Assembly: GCF_028748065.1 (NCBI RefSeq)
Contig: NZ_CP118166.1
Location: 2,867,501-2,931,500 of the forward strand
Direction: 5' to 3'
Length of the DNA: 64,000 nt
Source: Hyphococcus flavus
GTDB taxonomy: Bacteria > Pseudomonadota > Alphaproteobacteria > Caulobacterales > Parvularculaceae
A program made the position numbers and the translations under genes. Below, piece after piece: positions 27,307-36,429 of the stretch; within the stretch, counting starts at the first letter, position 1; every line of letters starts with the position of its first letter. The notes under the pieces are model-generated. The model had not been told where the DNA came from. It searched no databases and worked only from the letters and a program-made list of their open reading frames with translations.

Positions 27307-28566
27307 ATGTTGCCTGCTGAGAACCTGCTCGAGGCCCTGATAATTTTGCCGGTTTCGATCATCGCATTTCTGATATTGCTGATGATCATCGTGTTTTTTC
27401 ACGAGTACGGACATTTCTCGGTAGCCCGAATGCTGGGCGTACGCGTTGACGTTTTTTCAATCGGTTTTGGCAAACCCCTGCTCCGCTGGGTGGACAAAAA
27501 AGGTACCGAGTGGCGAATTTCCATGTTGCCCTTGGGCGGGTTCGTAAAATTTTTCGGTGATTTAAACGCCGCTTCTCAAGTTCCGTCGAAAACAGAAAGC
27601 AAGCCTGCGTCAACACAGTTTCCGGCGCCAGGTGAGAAAGAAGTGCTAGCGGAAAGTATGACCGAAGCGGAACGAAAGGTCTGCTTCCATTTCAAGCCGG
27701 TCTGGCGACGTGCAGCAATCGTGGCTGCCGGCCCTATTGCGAACTTCATTCTGGCGGTTGTCATTTTCGCAGGCCTCTACATGACCCTCGGTCAGAGAAT
27801 TGTTGAGCCTGTTGTTGGCGGCGTGACAGAAAATAGCCCTGCTGCAGAAGCCGGCTTTAACCCAGGAGACAGAATTCTCGTCATCAACGGCAAAAATATT
27901 GATTCGTTTGATGACGTCGTTGATTCGGTTTTGGTCAGCGGCGGCTCGGAATTGCGCGTCGAAGTCGATCGTAATGGTCAAAATATATTTCTCACTGTGT
28001 CGCCGCGCCGAATCGAGGATGTGGACAGGTTTGGCAATAAGATAGAGCGCTGGCAGCTCGGAATAGCCGGGCCGGGCGCAGATCAAATCAGCTTCAAACA
28101 GTACAGTCCGCTCGAGGCTGTGGCCGCGGGTTTCGATGAACTAAGACGTATTTTGACGCTGACTGTACAGTATCTGGGCCGAATCATTATGGGCCAGGAA
28201 AACGCCAAGCAACTCGGCGGGCCAATCAAAATGGCTCAGTATGCCGGGCAATCGGTCATGTCCGGCTTTGATGATGCAACCTATCGCGAACCGCCTGTTC
28301 TTGGCCTTAAAGTGAGGGCGAGCCTAATCAATTTCGTATTTCTCGCCGCGGTTGTATCTGTTTCCATTGGTTTCTTGAATCTATTGCCAATTCCGGTTCT
28401 CGACGGCGGCCATCTGATGTATTACGCATACGAGACTATCGCAGGCAAACCGTTGGGAGAGCGGGCGCAGGCGATTGGATTTCGGTTGGGCTTCGTACTT
28501 CTTGCGTCGCTCATGATTTTTGTGACCTGGAACGACATCAACAATCTGCTTTCATCATTCAGCTAA
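27307..28566 (+). CDS. rseP: RIP metalloprotease RseP/MmpA (site-2 protease)
   Basis: The product is about 419 residues with the zinc motif HEYGH near residue 30, one visible PDZ domain (about residues 170-240) and the second metal motif PIPVLDGGHL. It cuts membrane substrates; in E. coli this releases the RseA anti-sigma, and in Caulobacter MmpA cuts PodJ. Start is uncertain: ATG at 27307 is used, with a TTG one codon upstream at 27304. Confidence 0.92.
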   Translation: MLPAENLLEALIILPVSIIAFLILLMIIVFFHEYGHFSVARMLGVRVDVFSIGFGKPLLRWVDKKGTEWRISMLPLGGFVKFFGDLNAASQVPSKTESKPASTQFPAPGEKEVLAESMTEAERKVCFHFKPVWRRAAIVAAGPIANFILAVVIFAGLYMTLGQRIVEPVVGGVTENSPAAEAGFNPGDRILVINGKNIDSFDDVVDSVLVSGGSELRVEVDRNGQNIFLTVSPRRIEDVDRFGNKIERWQLGIAGPGADQISFKQYSPLEAVAAGFDELRRILTLTVQYLGRIIMGQENAKQLGGPIKMAQYAGQSVMSGFDDATYREPPVLGLKVRASLINFVFLAAVVSVSIGFLNLLPIPVLDGGHLMYYAYETIAGKPLGERAQAIGFRLGFVLLASLMIFVTWNDINNLLSSFS

Positions 28567-28575
28567 GGCGACGGC

Positions 28576-31188
28576 ATGAGTTTGTATAAGTCGGGGGGCG
28601 GCGTGATACGCATCTTTGTGGTTTTACTGACAGCAGCGGTGTTAGTGGCGGGCAACGCCATAGCGCAGACGCCGCAATCCCCGGAAGAGGTAAGAGCGCA
28701 GCAAGCGCAAGCGGGCGCCGCCATTGCGGAAACATTGTTCCAAACCGAACCGGCTCCAATAATTCAGGGGATCGCCGTTCGCGGCAATCAGCGAATAGAA
28801 CCTGAGACTGTTGCGTCATACCTGCCAGTACAAGCCGGGATGCCTGCAGATGAAGAGTTACTCGACGTTTCTCTTAAAACTTTGTTTCGAACCGGATTGT
28901 TTTCCGACGTTAAGCTTGAGATGCAACCGGGCGACATCCTGCTAATTGAAGTCGTCGAGAACCCGATTGTAAACCGGGTGCTGTTCGAAGGTAATAGGCG
29001 CATTAAAGATGAAAAAATCAGTGAAGAAATCGAACTGGCGCCACGGGGAATATATACGCGCGCCAAAGTGCAGTCCGACGTTCAGGCCATTATCGAACAA
29101 TACAGGGCAAAGGGACGTTTTGCGGCAACTGTAACACCGAAAGTTACGCCGCTTGAGCAAAACCGGATTGATGTGATTTTTGAGATCGCCGAAGGACCGA
29201 AAACCGGCATCGCCAAGGTCAATTTTATCGGCAACGACATCTTCACGGATAATGAGCTTCGTGGCGTGATTTTGACCAAGGAGAGTCGTTGGTGGCGGTT
29301 TTTTACCAACTACGACAATTATGACCCTGACCGGCTTGAGTATGAGCGCGAATTGCTCCGCCAGCACTATGGCCAAAATGGTTACGCAGATTTTTCTGTT
29401 GTTTCATCGGTCGCCGAGCTGACACCCGATCGCAAGGACTTTTTTGTTACATTTACGGTAGATGAAGGACCGCAATACACGGTCGGTGAAGTCCGTGTTA
29501 AAACCACGCTGGCGAAGTTAGATGGAGATGCTCTTGTCAATTACGTGCCGTTGAGAGCAGGGCAGGTTTTTGACTCTGAGAAGATTGAAAAAGCTGTTGA
29601 AGCACTAACCTTTGCGACTGGATCCGTCGGTTATGCTTTTGTTGATGTTAATCCACGCCTGATCCGTCATGCCGAATCAAACACTATTGATATTACTTTC
29701 GAGGTGAATGAAGGTCCGCGCGTCTATGTGGAGCGAATTAATATCAAGGGTAATACGCGCACCCTCGATAAGGTGATCCGCAGGGAGATCCGCCTTGCGG
29801 AAGGCGATGCCTTTAATCGCGTTTTGGTCGATCGCTCAAAGGCGCGCATCAGATCACTCGGGTACTTCAAGGAAGTTGAGATTGAAGAGAGACCCGGATC
29901 AGCACCTGACCGGACTGAGCTTGATGTAAGCGTCGAAGAACAGTCGACGGGTTCATTCAGTGTCGGGGTTGGTGTTTCCTCCACCGAAAATTTCATTCTT
30001 GATTTGTCCGTCGAAGAGCGAAACCTGATGGGGCGGGGACAGTTTTTACGTTTCCGTATTCAAGCGAGTTCAAGAACCAGGCAAGTCGATCTTCGTTTCA
30101 CGCAACCTTATTTTCTCGATCGGAACCTAGCGGCCGGCGGATCAATATTCAATCAGCGTACTGACTTTAGGGAGTCTGGATTCATACGAAACCGGATCGG
30201 CTTTGGTCTCAATGCTGGTTTTCAGGTCTCCGAATACGCACGGGGTGGAATCAATTACCTGTTAACACGCGATAGCGTAACGATTGACAGTCCTTCATTT
30301 CAGGATATTGGAATAAATGACGATCCGGCTTCGATCCTGTTGCCTGGGCTAGTGTTGAATGAAGATTATCAAACTGCAGAAGGTACAGATACTGACGGCA
30401 ATGAAGTTTTAAGGGTTTCATCAAGCGTTTGTAATTTTCTGGCTCAATCATTGACGCCAACTTGTGAATCAAGAGGCGATTTCCTTACATCACTGGTTGG
30501 GTTTAGTTTGAATTTAGATACACGCAATGACCCCATTACGCCAACACGTGGATGGCGTGCAGGCGCCACGGTGAGCGTTGCCGGGTTAGGCGGAGATGTA
30601 AATTACTATCAAACAGAACTTAATGGCGCATACTACAAACCACTTTTTGCTGGTTTTGTTGGCGCTTTGAAAGGACGAGCAGGGTATATCGATGGTTACG
30701 CCGGCGATGATGTTCGCTTGTCTGATCGCTTTTTTGAAGGTGCATCCACATTCCGAGGCTTTGAGGTTGCAGGGGTAGGACCACGGTATTTAACGCGATT
30801 TGATGCGAATAGAGGCCAACCGGTTGGGCAGTCTATTGGCGCCAAAGCATACGCAATTGGTAGCGCAGAAATTCTACTGCCGCTTCCACTACCAGACGAA
30901 TACGGCATTCGAGCAGCCCTGTTTAGTGACTTCGGCACTGTTGGCCTAGTTGATGATTCGACTAAGTCATTGAATTCTAATATGGATTTCTTTGTGGATT
31001 CAGATGGGGACTCAATTCCGGATCTGGCGCCAATTCAGGATGATTTATCGCTTCGCGTTTCCGCTGGTGTTACGGTGAGCTGGGATTCACCTTTCGGTCC
31101 TGTAAGGTTTGATTTTGCTGAGGTTTTGATCAAAGAAGAGTATGACGAAACCGAAGGATTCCGGTTTAGCGCGGGGACGAGCTTTTAA
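28576..31188 (+). CDS. bamA: outer membrane protein assembly factor BamA
   Basis: The 870-residue product has a signal peptide (cleavage after NAIAQ), about five POTRA repeats (residues roughly 55-460) and a 16-strand beta barrel ending in a terminal Phe. The barrel holds the L6 motif family sequence FRGFEVAGVGPR. It inserts beta-barrel proteins into the outer membrane with the rest of BAM. The skp gene follows 16 bases later. Confidence 0.96.
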   Translation: MSLYKSGGGVIRIFVVLLTAAVLVAGNAIAQTPQSPEEVRAQQAQAGAAIAETLFQTEPAPIIQGIAVRGNQRIEPETVASYLPVQAGMPADEELLDVSLKTLFRTGLFSDVKLEMQPGDILLIEVVENPIVNRVLFEGNRRIKDEKISEEIELAPRGIYTRAKVQSDVQAIIEQYRAKGRFAATVTPKVTPLEQNRIDVIFEIAEGPKTGIAKVNFIGNDIFTDNELRGVILTKESRWWRFFTNYDNYDPDRLEYERELLRQHYGQNGYADFSVVSSVAELTPDRKDFFVTFTVDEGPQYTVGEVRVKTTLAKLDGDALVNYVPLRAGQVFDSEKIEKAVEALTFATGSVGYAFVDVNPRLIRHAESNTIDITFEVNEGPRVYVERINIKGNTRTLDKVIRREIRLAEGDAFNRVLVDRSKARIRSLGYFKEVEIEERPGSAPDRTELDVSVEEQSTGSFSVGVGVSSTENFILDLSVEERNLMGRGQFLRFRIQASSRTRQVDLRFTQPYFLDRNLAAGGSIFNQRTDFRESGFIRNRIGFGLNAGFQVSEYARGGINYLLTRDSVTIDSPSFQDIGINDDPASILLPGLVLNEDYQTAEGTDTDGNEVLRVSSSVCNFLAQSLTPTCESRGDFLTSLVGFSLNLDTRNDPITPTRGWRAGATVSVAGLGGDVNYYQTELNGAYYKPLFAGFVGALKGRAGYIDGYAGDDVRLSDRFFEGASTFRGFEVAGVGPRYLTRFDANRGQPVGQSIGAKAYAIGSAEILLPLPLPDEYGIRAALFSDFGTVGLVDDSTKSLNSNMDFFVDSDGDSIPDLAPIQDDLSLRVSAGVTVSWDSPFGPVRFDFAEVLIKEEYDETEGFRFSAGTSF

Positions 31189-31204
31189 AGTATAGAGGTG
31201 TAAA

Positions 31205-31849
31205 ATGAAAAAGCAGATTATTGCCTTGTCAGGCGCTATCGCTATTGCTGCGGTTGGTTTTACTGGCGGAGCAATCATAAACAACGCAGAAGCACAAAGT
31301 GCTGATAGGCCGCCAGTAATTCTGGTGGTAGATCGTGGACAACTTATATCGCAATCGAAAGCAGGGAAAACAATCCCGGAACAGGCGCAGAAAGTTAAAT
31401 CCAGCGTCGAGAAAGAGCTTGAAGCCGAAGCCGGCAAGCTCAAGGAAGAAATTGATAGTTTCCAGAAAAACTCATCATTAATGTCCGATGAAGTTCGGCA
31501 AAAGACACAACAGGACCTTGCTGCTCGATCACAGTATGGACTTCCGCAGCGCGTGCAAATTATGGAACAGGCTTTTTCAGGAGTGGTACAGCAAGCTCAA
31601 GCGAAGATATTAGTTGAGAGCCAACCGATCCTGAAGGAGATCGTGGAACGCCGCGGTGCCACAGTGCTGTTGGATCGCGCATCGGTCATGTACGCGGCTC
31701 CAGAGACGGATGTCACACAAGAAGTGATCTCCGCTCTTGATAAAGAGTTTCCTTCAGTTGAATTGCAGAAGATTTCATTGGCGGAAATCGAAAAGCAGAT
31801 CAAAGAAGCGCAAGAAGCTCAGGCTAAGGCGCGAAGCCAAAATAACTAA
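31205..31849 (+). CDS. skp: periplasmic chaperone Skp/OmpH family
   Basis: The 214-residue product has an N-terminal signal segment (VGFTGGAIINNAEAQS), then long charged helices (KELEAEAGKLKEEIDSF) that form the coiled-coil arms of Skp. It protects outer-membrane proteins on their way to BamA. The family signature of the hairpin core is recognisable but divergent, as usual in alphaproteobacteria. Confidence 0.85.
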   Translation: MKKQIIALSGAIAIAAVGFTGGAIINNAEAQSADRPPVILVVDRGQLISQSKAGKTIPEQAQKVKSSVEKELEAEAGKLKEEIDSFQKNSSLMSDEVRQKTQQDLAARSQYGLPQRVQIMEQAFSGVVQQAQAKILVESQPILKEIVERRGATVLLDRASVMYAAPETDVTQEVISALDKEFPSVELQKISLAEIEKQIKEAQEAQAKARSQNN

Positions 31850-31870
31850 GCGAGGCCGACATCTTTGCAT

Positions 31871-31906
31871 AAAAGCGGCCGGCAGCTCATGCCGGCCGCT
31901 TTTTTA
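31871..31906 (+). terminator. Rho-independent terminator between skp and lpxD
   Basis: A perfect 13-bp stem (31871-31883 with 31891-31903) with a 7-base loop runs into a T tract. The ATG of lpxD lies about 17 bases after the tract, so it may be a partial terminator or the lpx genes may have a promoter in skp. Confidence 0.75.
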
Positions 31907-31921
31907 CAACATTTCATTTAA

Positions 31922-32923
31922 ATGCCCATGCCAGATACTAGGTTCTATAATCTGCTTTCTCCTATAACGGTCGGAGATCTAATCAATCTGACCAAAGCGG
32001 AGCTACTTGTAGGCGATCCGGAAAGAGTTCTCAAAAAAGTCTCTTCCTGTGAAGAGCCAACAACCCCAGATGACGTTATTTTTTGCGAAACTGCGGTACA
32101 TGTTCAGGCGCTAAAAAAACTTTCATTCGGCTTGTGCTTTACCAGAGATAAGTTAGCACAAGATATATCAAATAACGGACCAATTGCCATTGTACCTTCG
32201 CCTAAAGCCGCATTTGCAAAAGCTGCCGACAGACTTCACGCTTCACGTACCGAATTTAATCGCGCAGAGAGCTTTTCCGGCGATAAGCTGATCGATAAAA
32301 CGTCTGTCATTGCTGATACCGCAGAAATTGGCGAAGGCGTAATAATCGGTCCACAAGTATTTGTAGGGCCAGGCGTCGTAATTGGTAATCAATGCGTCAT
32401 TGAGGCTTCCTGCAGCATCACCCATTCGATAATTGGGGAGTATGTGCATATCTGTTCTGGCGCCCGTATCGGCCAGGCCGGCTTTGGTTTTGTTAAAACC
32501 GACGCAGGCCTACTAAGGGTGCCGCAGCTAGGGCGCGTTCTAATTGCAGATAATGTAGAGGTCGGCGCCAATACTACGATTGATAGAGGCGCGTTAGGAG
32601 ACACAATGATCGGAGCCAGATCGAAGATCGACAATCTGGTTCAAATCGGCCACAACGTTCATATCGGTCATGACTGTGTTATAGCCGCGCTTTCAGGAGT
32701 TTCTGGCAGCAGCATTATTGGTGATGGCGTGTTCATGGGTGGTCAGGTCGGCGTTGCTGATCACATTAATATCGGGTCTGGTGTTCAACTTGCTGCCCGG
32801 TCTGGCGTGATGCGCGATGTCCCGGCTGGTGAACAGTGGGGCGGGAGCCCCGCAAAACCCATTAAAGAGTGGTTTCGAGAAATATCAATGCTTTCGCGCT
32901 TAACAAAAAAAAGGAATGGGTAA
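31922..32923 (+). CDS. lpxD: UDP-3-O-(3-hydroxyacyl)glucosamine N-acyltransferase
   Basis: The 333-residue product has an N-terminal uridine-binding domain (about residues 1-100) and a left-handed parallel beta helix of hexapeptide repeats, with QIGHNVHIGHDCVIA and the C-terminal amphipathic helix. It adds the second acyl chain in lipid A synthesis. Start is the ATG at 31922 or 31928. Confidence 0.94.
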   Translation: MPMPDTRFYNLLSPITVGDLINLTKAELLVGDPERVLKKVSSCEEPTTPDDVIFCETAVHVQALKKLSFGLCFTRDKLAQDISNNGPIAIVPSPKAAFAKAADRLHASRTEFNRAESFSGDKLIDKTSVIADTAEIGEGVIIGPQVFVGPGVVIGNQCVIEASCSITHSIIGEYVHICSGARIGQAGFGFVKTDAGLLRVPQLGRVLIADNVEVGANTTIDRGALGDTMIGARSKIDNLVQIGHNVHIGHDCVIAALSGVSGSSIIGDGVFMGGQVGVADHINIGSGVQLAARSGVMRDVPAGEQWGGSPAKPIKEWFREISMLSRLTKKRNG

Positions 32924-32927
32924 GCCC

Positions 32928-33392
32928 ATGTCTACTATTGAACCTGGAAAAAGCGTCTTGGAAGTAGACGAATTAATGCAGCTACTGCCGCATCGTTATC
33001 CGATTATGCTTGTCGATCGCCTCGTTGATATCAAGCCGGGGGAAGGCGCCGTTGGATTGAAAAATGTATCCTATAGTGACCAGATTTTTCAGGGTCACTT
33101 TCCCCAAAAGCCAGTGATGCCAGGAGTGTTGATTATTGAGGCCATGGCTCAGTCCGCCGCCGCCTATGTGGCGTACACGGAAGGGCTAGATGTTGAAGGG
33201 AAAGTCGTATTGTTTATGGGGGTTGATAAAGCACGGTTTCGAAAGCCTGTTATTCCTGGTGATCAACTAAGAATTGCCGTGCGCACCTCCCAAAGACGGC
33301 CGCCAGTCTGGAAGTTTGAAGGGGTCGCGACAGTTGATGGAAAACGAGTGGCTGAGGCAAATTACTCCGCAATGTTGGCGCAAGCAATTTAA
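32928..33392 (+). CDS. fabZ: 3-hydroxyacyl-ACP dehydratase FabZ
   Basis: The product has the hot-dog fold motifs LLPHRYPIMLVDR (catalytic His) and FPQKPVMPGVLIIEAMAQ (catalytic Glu). FabZ dehydrates hydroxyacyl-ACP in type II fatty acid synthesis and competes with LpxA for its substrate. I use the ATG at 32928 (154 residues); the ATG at 32916, which overlaps lpxD, is also possible. Confidence 0.95.
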   Translation: MSTIEPGKSVLEVDELMQLLPHRYPIMLVDRLVDIKPGEGAVGLKNVSYSDQIFQGHFPQKPVMPGVLIIEAMAQSAAAYVAYTEGLDVEGKVVLFMGVDKARFRKPVIPGDQLRIAVRTSQRRPPVWKFEGVATVDGKRVAEANYSAMLAQAI

Positions 33393-33401
33393 TCCAACCT
33401 T

Positions 33402-34196
33402 ATGACCGTACATCCTACAGCAGTTGTTGAAGACGGCGCGGATATTGGCGACGCATATATTGGGCCCTTTTGTTTTGTCGGGTCTCAAGCAAAATTGCAT
33501 AATGGCGTAAAGCTAAACAGTCATGTCATAGTCGAGGGCGAGACAGAAATTGGGGAGAATACGTTAGTCCACCCTTTCGCCGTGCTCGGAGGGGCACCGC
33601 AACATTTGCAATATAACGGTGAGCAGACAAGCTTGGTCATTGGATCCAACAACATCATTCGCGAACATGTAACGATCAACTGTGGCACGCAATCGGGCGG
33701 GGGCGTAACCCGTGTTGGGTCAAATACTTTTATTATGACTGGCTCTCACATTGCACACGATTGCCATGTAGGAGATCACGTAATATTTGCTAATAATGCA
33801 ACATTAGGCGGCCATGTAAAGGTAGGCGATTACGCCTTTCTGGGCGGTTTATGTGCAATTCATCAATTTACGCGGATTGGCGATTATGCATTTATTGGCG
33901 GGTGCGCCGCCGTTGCTGCTGACGTGATTCCGTTTGCTTCAGCAATGGGAAATCATGCAACCCTTGTTGGGCTGAATGTTGTCGGTCTAAAGCGTAGAAA
34001 TTTTTCACGTCATGCTATTAGTGAATTGCGCTCTATGTATAAACTCTTGTTTTCAAGTAATCATACGTTCAAGGAACGTCTTGAAATTGTTCGGTCGGCG
34101 TTTTCTTCGGATGAAGTCATGAAGGTTATAAAATTTATTGACGAAACGCAGGCTAGAGCCGTTATGGCTCCAGATCGCACACTGAAAACACCATGA
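33402..34196 (+). CDS. lpxA: UDP-N-acetylglucosamine acyltransferase
   Basis: The 264-residue product has left-handed beta-helix repeats with the LpxA features TNNHIREHV-like NNIIREHVTINCGT, the catalytic His region GSHIAHDCHVGD, and a helical C-terminus with GLNVVGLKRRNFSRHAI. It performs the first acylation of lipid A. It starts ten bases after fabZ and overlaps lpxI by four bases. Confidence 0.95.
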   Translation: MTVHPTAVVEDGADIGDAYIGPFCFVGSQAKLHNGVKLNSHVIVEGETEIGENTLVHPFAVLGGAPQHLQYNGEQTSLVIGSNNIIREHVTINCGTQSGGGVTRVGSNTFIMTGSHIAHDCHVGDHVIFANNATLGGHVKVGDYAFLGGLCAIHQFTRIGDYAFIGGCAAVAADVIPFASAMGNHATLVGLNVVGLKRRNFSRHAISELRSMYKLLFSSNHTFKERLEIVRSAFSSDEVMKVIKFIDETQARAVMAPDRTLKTP

Positions 34197-35032
34197 CCTC
34201 ATGGACTAAGCTGGCTATTGTTTCTGGTGACGGTCGTCTACCTTTTTATATAGCCAGGAGTTGTAAGGATAGCGGTCGCCCATTTCATGTGATTAGACTC
34301 ACAAATGATGCAAATAAGGGTTTATTGCAGTATAACGGCGATCAATGTTCTGTTGGCGAGGTTGGAAAGTTTTTTAAAATCCTCGAAAGAGAAAACTGCG
34401 ATACAGTCGTTTTCGCTGGCATTCTTCGCAGACCGGACTTTTCTGCACTTAATACTGACTTGCGTGGTCTCTCTTTGCTTCCGAAGATTACAGCCGCTGC
34501 GGTAAAAGGCGACGGCCATATCTTGAATACTATAATTAAAATAGTTGAAGCGGAAGGATTTCAAATTATAGGCGCGGAAGAGGCGATTAATGAATTTGTA
34601 GTGAAACCCGGCGCTTATGGGAAGGTGCTACCTAATAAGACGAATCTAAAAGACATTAAAAAAGCTTCGGAGTTGATAGCAGCGCTGGACCCATATGATG
34701 TCGGGCAGGGTGCTGTTGTAGCTAATGGCCTTGTAGTCGCCATTGAAGCGGCTGAAGGAACAGATGCAATGCTTGAACGTTGCGCGACTTTCCCAAGGAG
34801 TATCACCAAGGACGGCATTTTGGTTAAACGGTCTAAACCAAGCCAGGACTTACGGATCGACTTGCCGACGATCGGCGCCCAAACGGTCTGCCTTGCAGCT
34901 AAAGCAGGACTTGCTGGTGTTGCGGTAGAAGAAAGTAAAGCATTGTTCCTCGATCAGAGTGAAGCCATCGCAATAGCTGATCAAGCTGGCGTTTTTGTTT
35001 ATGGTTGTTTCCTATCTGAGTTCGACGCTTGA
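34193..35032 (+). CDS. lpxI: UDP-2,3-diacylglucosamine pyrophosphatase LpxI
   Basis: The 279-residue product has the LpxI (DUF1009) pattern GDGRLPFYIARS at the N-terminus, GDGHILNTIIKIVEAEG in the middle, and RIDLPTIGAQTVCLAAKAG near the end. It replaces LpxH in alphaproteobacteria and hydrolyses UDP-diacylglucosamine to lipid X. It is flanked by lpxA and lpxB, which confirms the role. Confidence 0.93.
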   Translation: MTSWTKLAIVSGDGRLPFYIARSCKDSGRPFHVIRLTNDANKGLLQYNGDQCSVGEVGKFFKILERENCDTVVFAGILRRPDFSALNTDLRGLSLLPKITAAAVKGDGHILNTIIKIVEAEGFQIIGAEEAINEFVVKPGAYGKVLPNKTNLKDIKKASELIAALDPYDVGQGAVVANGLVVAIEAAEGTDAMLERCATFPRSITKDGILVKRSKPSQDLRIDLPTIGAQTVCLAAKAGLAGVAVEESKALFLDQSEAIAIADQAGVFVYGCFLSEFDA

Positions 35033-35044
35033 AGAGAAGGCCCA

Positions 35045-36205
35045 ATGAAGTTGTTAATAAGCGCAGTCGAACCCTCTGGCGACTCGTTAGGCGCAAATCT
35101 AATAAGAGCCTTACGAAGAAGAGAGCCGAATTTACAAATTATTGGTTGTGGTGGCCCTAAACTCGCCGCTCATGGACTAAAAAGCATATTTGATACTGCT
35201 CAGCTTTCAGTTATTGGCCCGCTTAGCGTATTAAAAGCTATACCGGCCGCAAGCAGAGCCGCAGATTTGCTCTTACAATCCGCTTGTGATGAACAACCAG
35301 ACTTAGCTGTTTTTATTGATAGCTGGATGTTTTCAAAATTAACTGCGCAGCGCATGCAGAAAGCGGCGCCTGCAATCAAGAGAATAAAATATGTCGCACC
35401 CCAAGTCTGGGCCTCTAGACCTGGGCGCGCTCAGAAGCTGGCAAATTTATTTGACGGTCTTCTATGCTTATTTGAGTTTGAAACGTCTTACTTCGAACCA
35501 CTCGGTATACCAGTCCAAGCGGTAGGGCATTCTGAATTTCAACATGCCCGTTCAAATAAGGGAAATGCTGCTCGTTTCAGAAAAAACTATGGCGATCATG
35601 ATGGACCATTAATTGCCGTACTCCCAGGGAGTAGGAAGAGTGAGTTGAGGCAGCATATAGAGCCGTTCGGTAAAATTCTTGGCATGATAAAACAACATCA
35701 GCCCAGGCTCAGCGTGGTCTTGCCAGCAGCACAATCTGTAACGGAACTTATCCCAAAACTAATTCACGATTGGCCGGCGCCTGTCCGAATTATTCAAAGC
35801 GCAGATAAATATGATGCCTTTGCTGCTGCTGATGTTGCTTTGGCTGTTTCCGGAACCGTCACGACTGAGCTGGCGATCCATGGTACGCCGATGGTCATTT
35901 GCTACAAATTAGATCCTATCGCTGGGATATGGGTCGATCTCTTTGTCACCACACCGTATGCATCGTTAATCAATATAACAGCTCAGGAAATGGTGATCCC
36001 CGAATTTGTACAACGCCGGTTTTCGGTTCCTGATGTCACTGAATCGTTGCTGAATTTATTACAATCAGATGATGCGCGCCGCTTCCAAAAACACCGCTTC
36101 CCCGCTTTGATAGACAGCCTGGCTGGAGACGGTCAGCCCGCCGAGGACGTGGCAGCGAACACTATAATCGACTGGGTAAAGCGAAAATCAATCGAAAACA
36201 GTTGA
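35045..36205 (+). CDS. lpxB: lipid-A-disaccharide synthase
   Basis: The 386-residue product has the GT19 features SAVEPSGDSLGA, YVAPQVWASRPGRAQ and GTVTTELAIHGTPM. It joins two acylated glucosamines, giving the lipid A disaccharide. It is the last gene of the lpx cluster and the tRNA-Trp follows 38 bases later. Confidence 0.95.
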   Translation: MKLLISAVEPSGDSLGANLIRALRRREPNLQIIGCGGPKLAAHGLKSIFDTAQLSVIGPLSVLKAIPAASRAADLLLQSACDEQPDLAVFIDSWMFSKLTAQRMQKAAPAIKRIKYVAPQVWASRPGRAQKLANLFDGLLCLFEFETSYFEPLGIPVQAVGHSEFQHARSNKGNAARFRKNYGDHDGPLIAVLPGSRKSELRQHIEPFGKILGMIKQHQPRLSVVLPAAQSVTELIPKLIHDWPAPVRIIQSADKYDAFAAADVALAVSGTVTTELAIHGTPMVICYKLDPIAGIWVDLFVTTPYASLINITAQEMVIPEFVQRRFSVPDVTESLLNLLQSDDARRFQKHRFPALIDSLAGDGQPAEDVAANTIIDWVKRKSIENS

Positions 36206-36243
36206 ATAAATTGCTCTTCAGGCTTAATGCACGTGTTGGGCCT

Positions 36244-36319
36244 AGGGGTGTAGCTCAGTTGGTAGAGCATCGGTCTCCAAAACCGAGGGCCGGGGGTTCG
36301 AGTCCCTCCGCCCCTGCCA
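36244..36319 (+). tRNA. tRNA-Trp (anticodon CCA)
   Basis: The acceptor arm AGGGGTG pairs with CGCCCCT (one G-U). The D arm has TAGCTCAGTTGGTAGAGCA, the anticodon stem TCGGT/ACCGA encloses CTCCAAA with anticodon CCA, and the T arm has GGTTCGAGTCC. The CCA end is encoded. It usually precedes secE-nusG in alphaproteobacteria; here a lipoprotein gene lies between. Confidence 0.96.
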
Positions 36320-36429
36320 TTTTCCATACATTATGGATTTAAGGGAAATTTGCCGACTTTAGCCATAGGTGAAATCCAGGGCCCGCTCAGTTACAATGCC
36401 CAGAGTATTCCGTATGGAGCAAACATGGC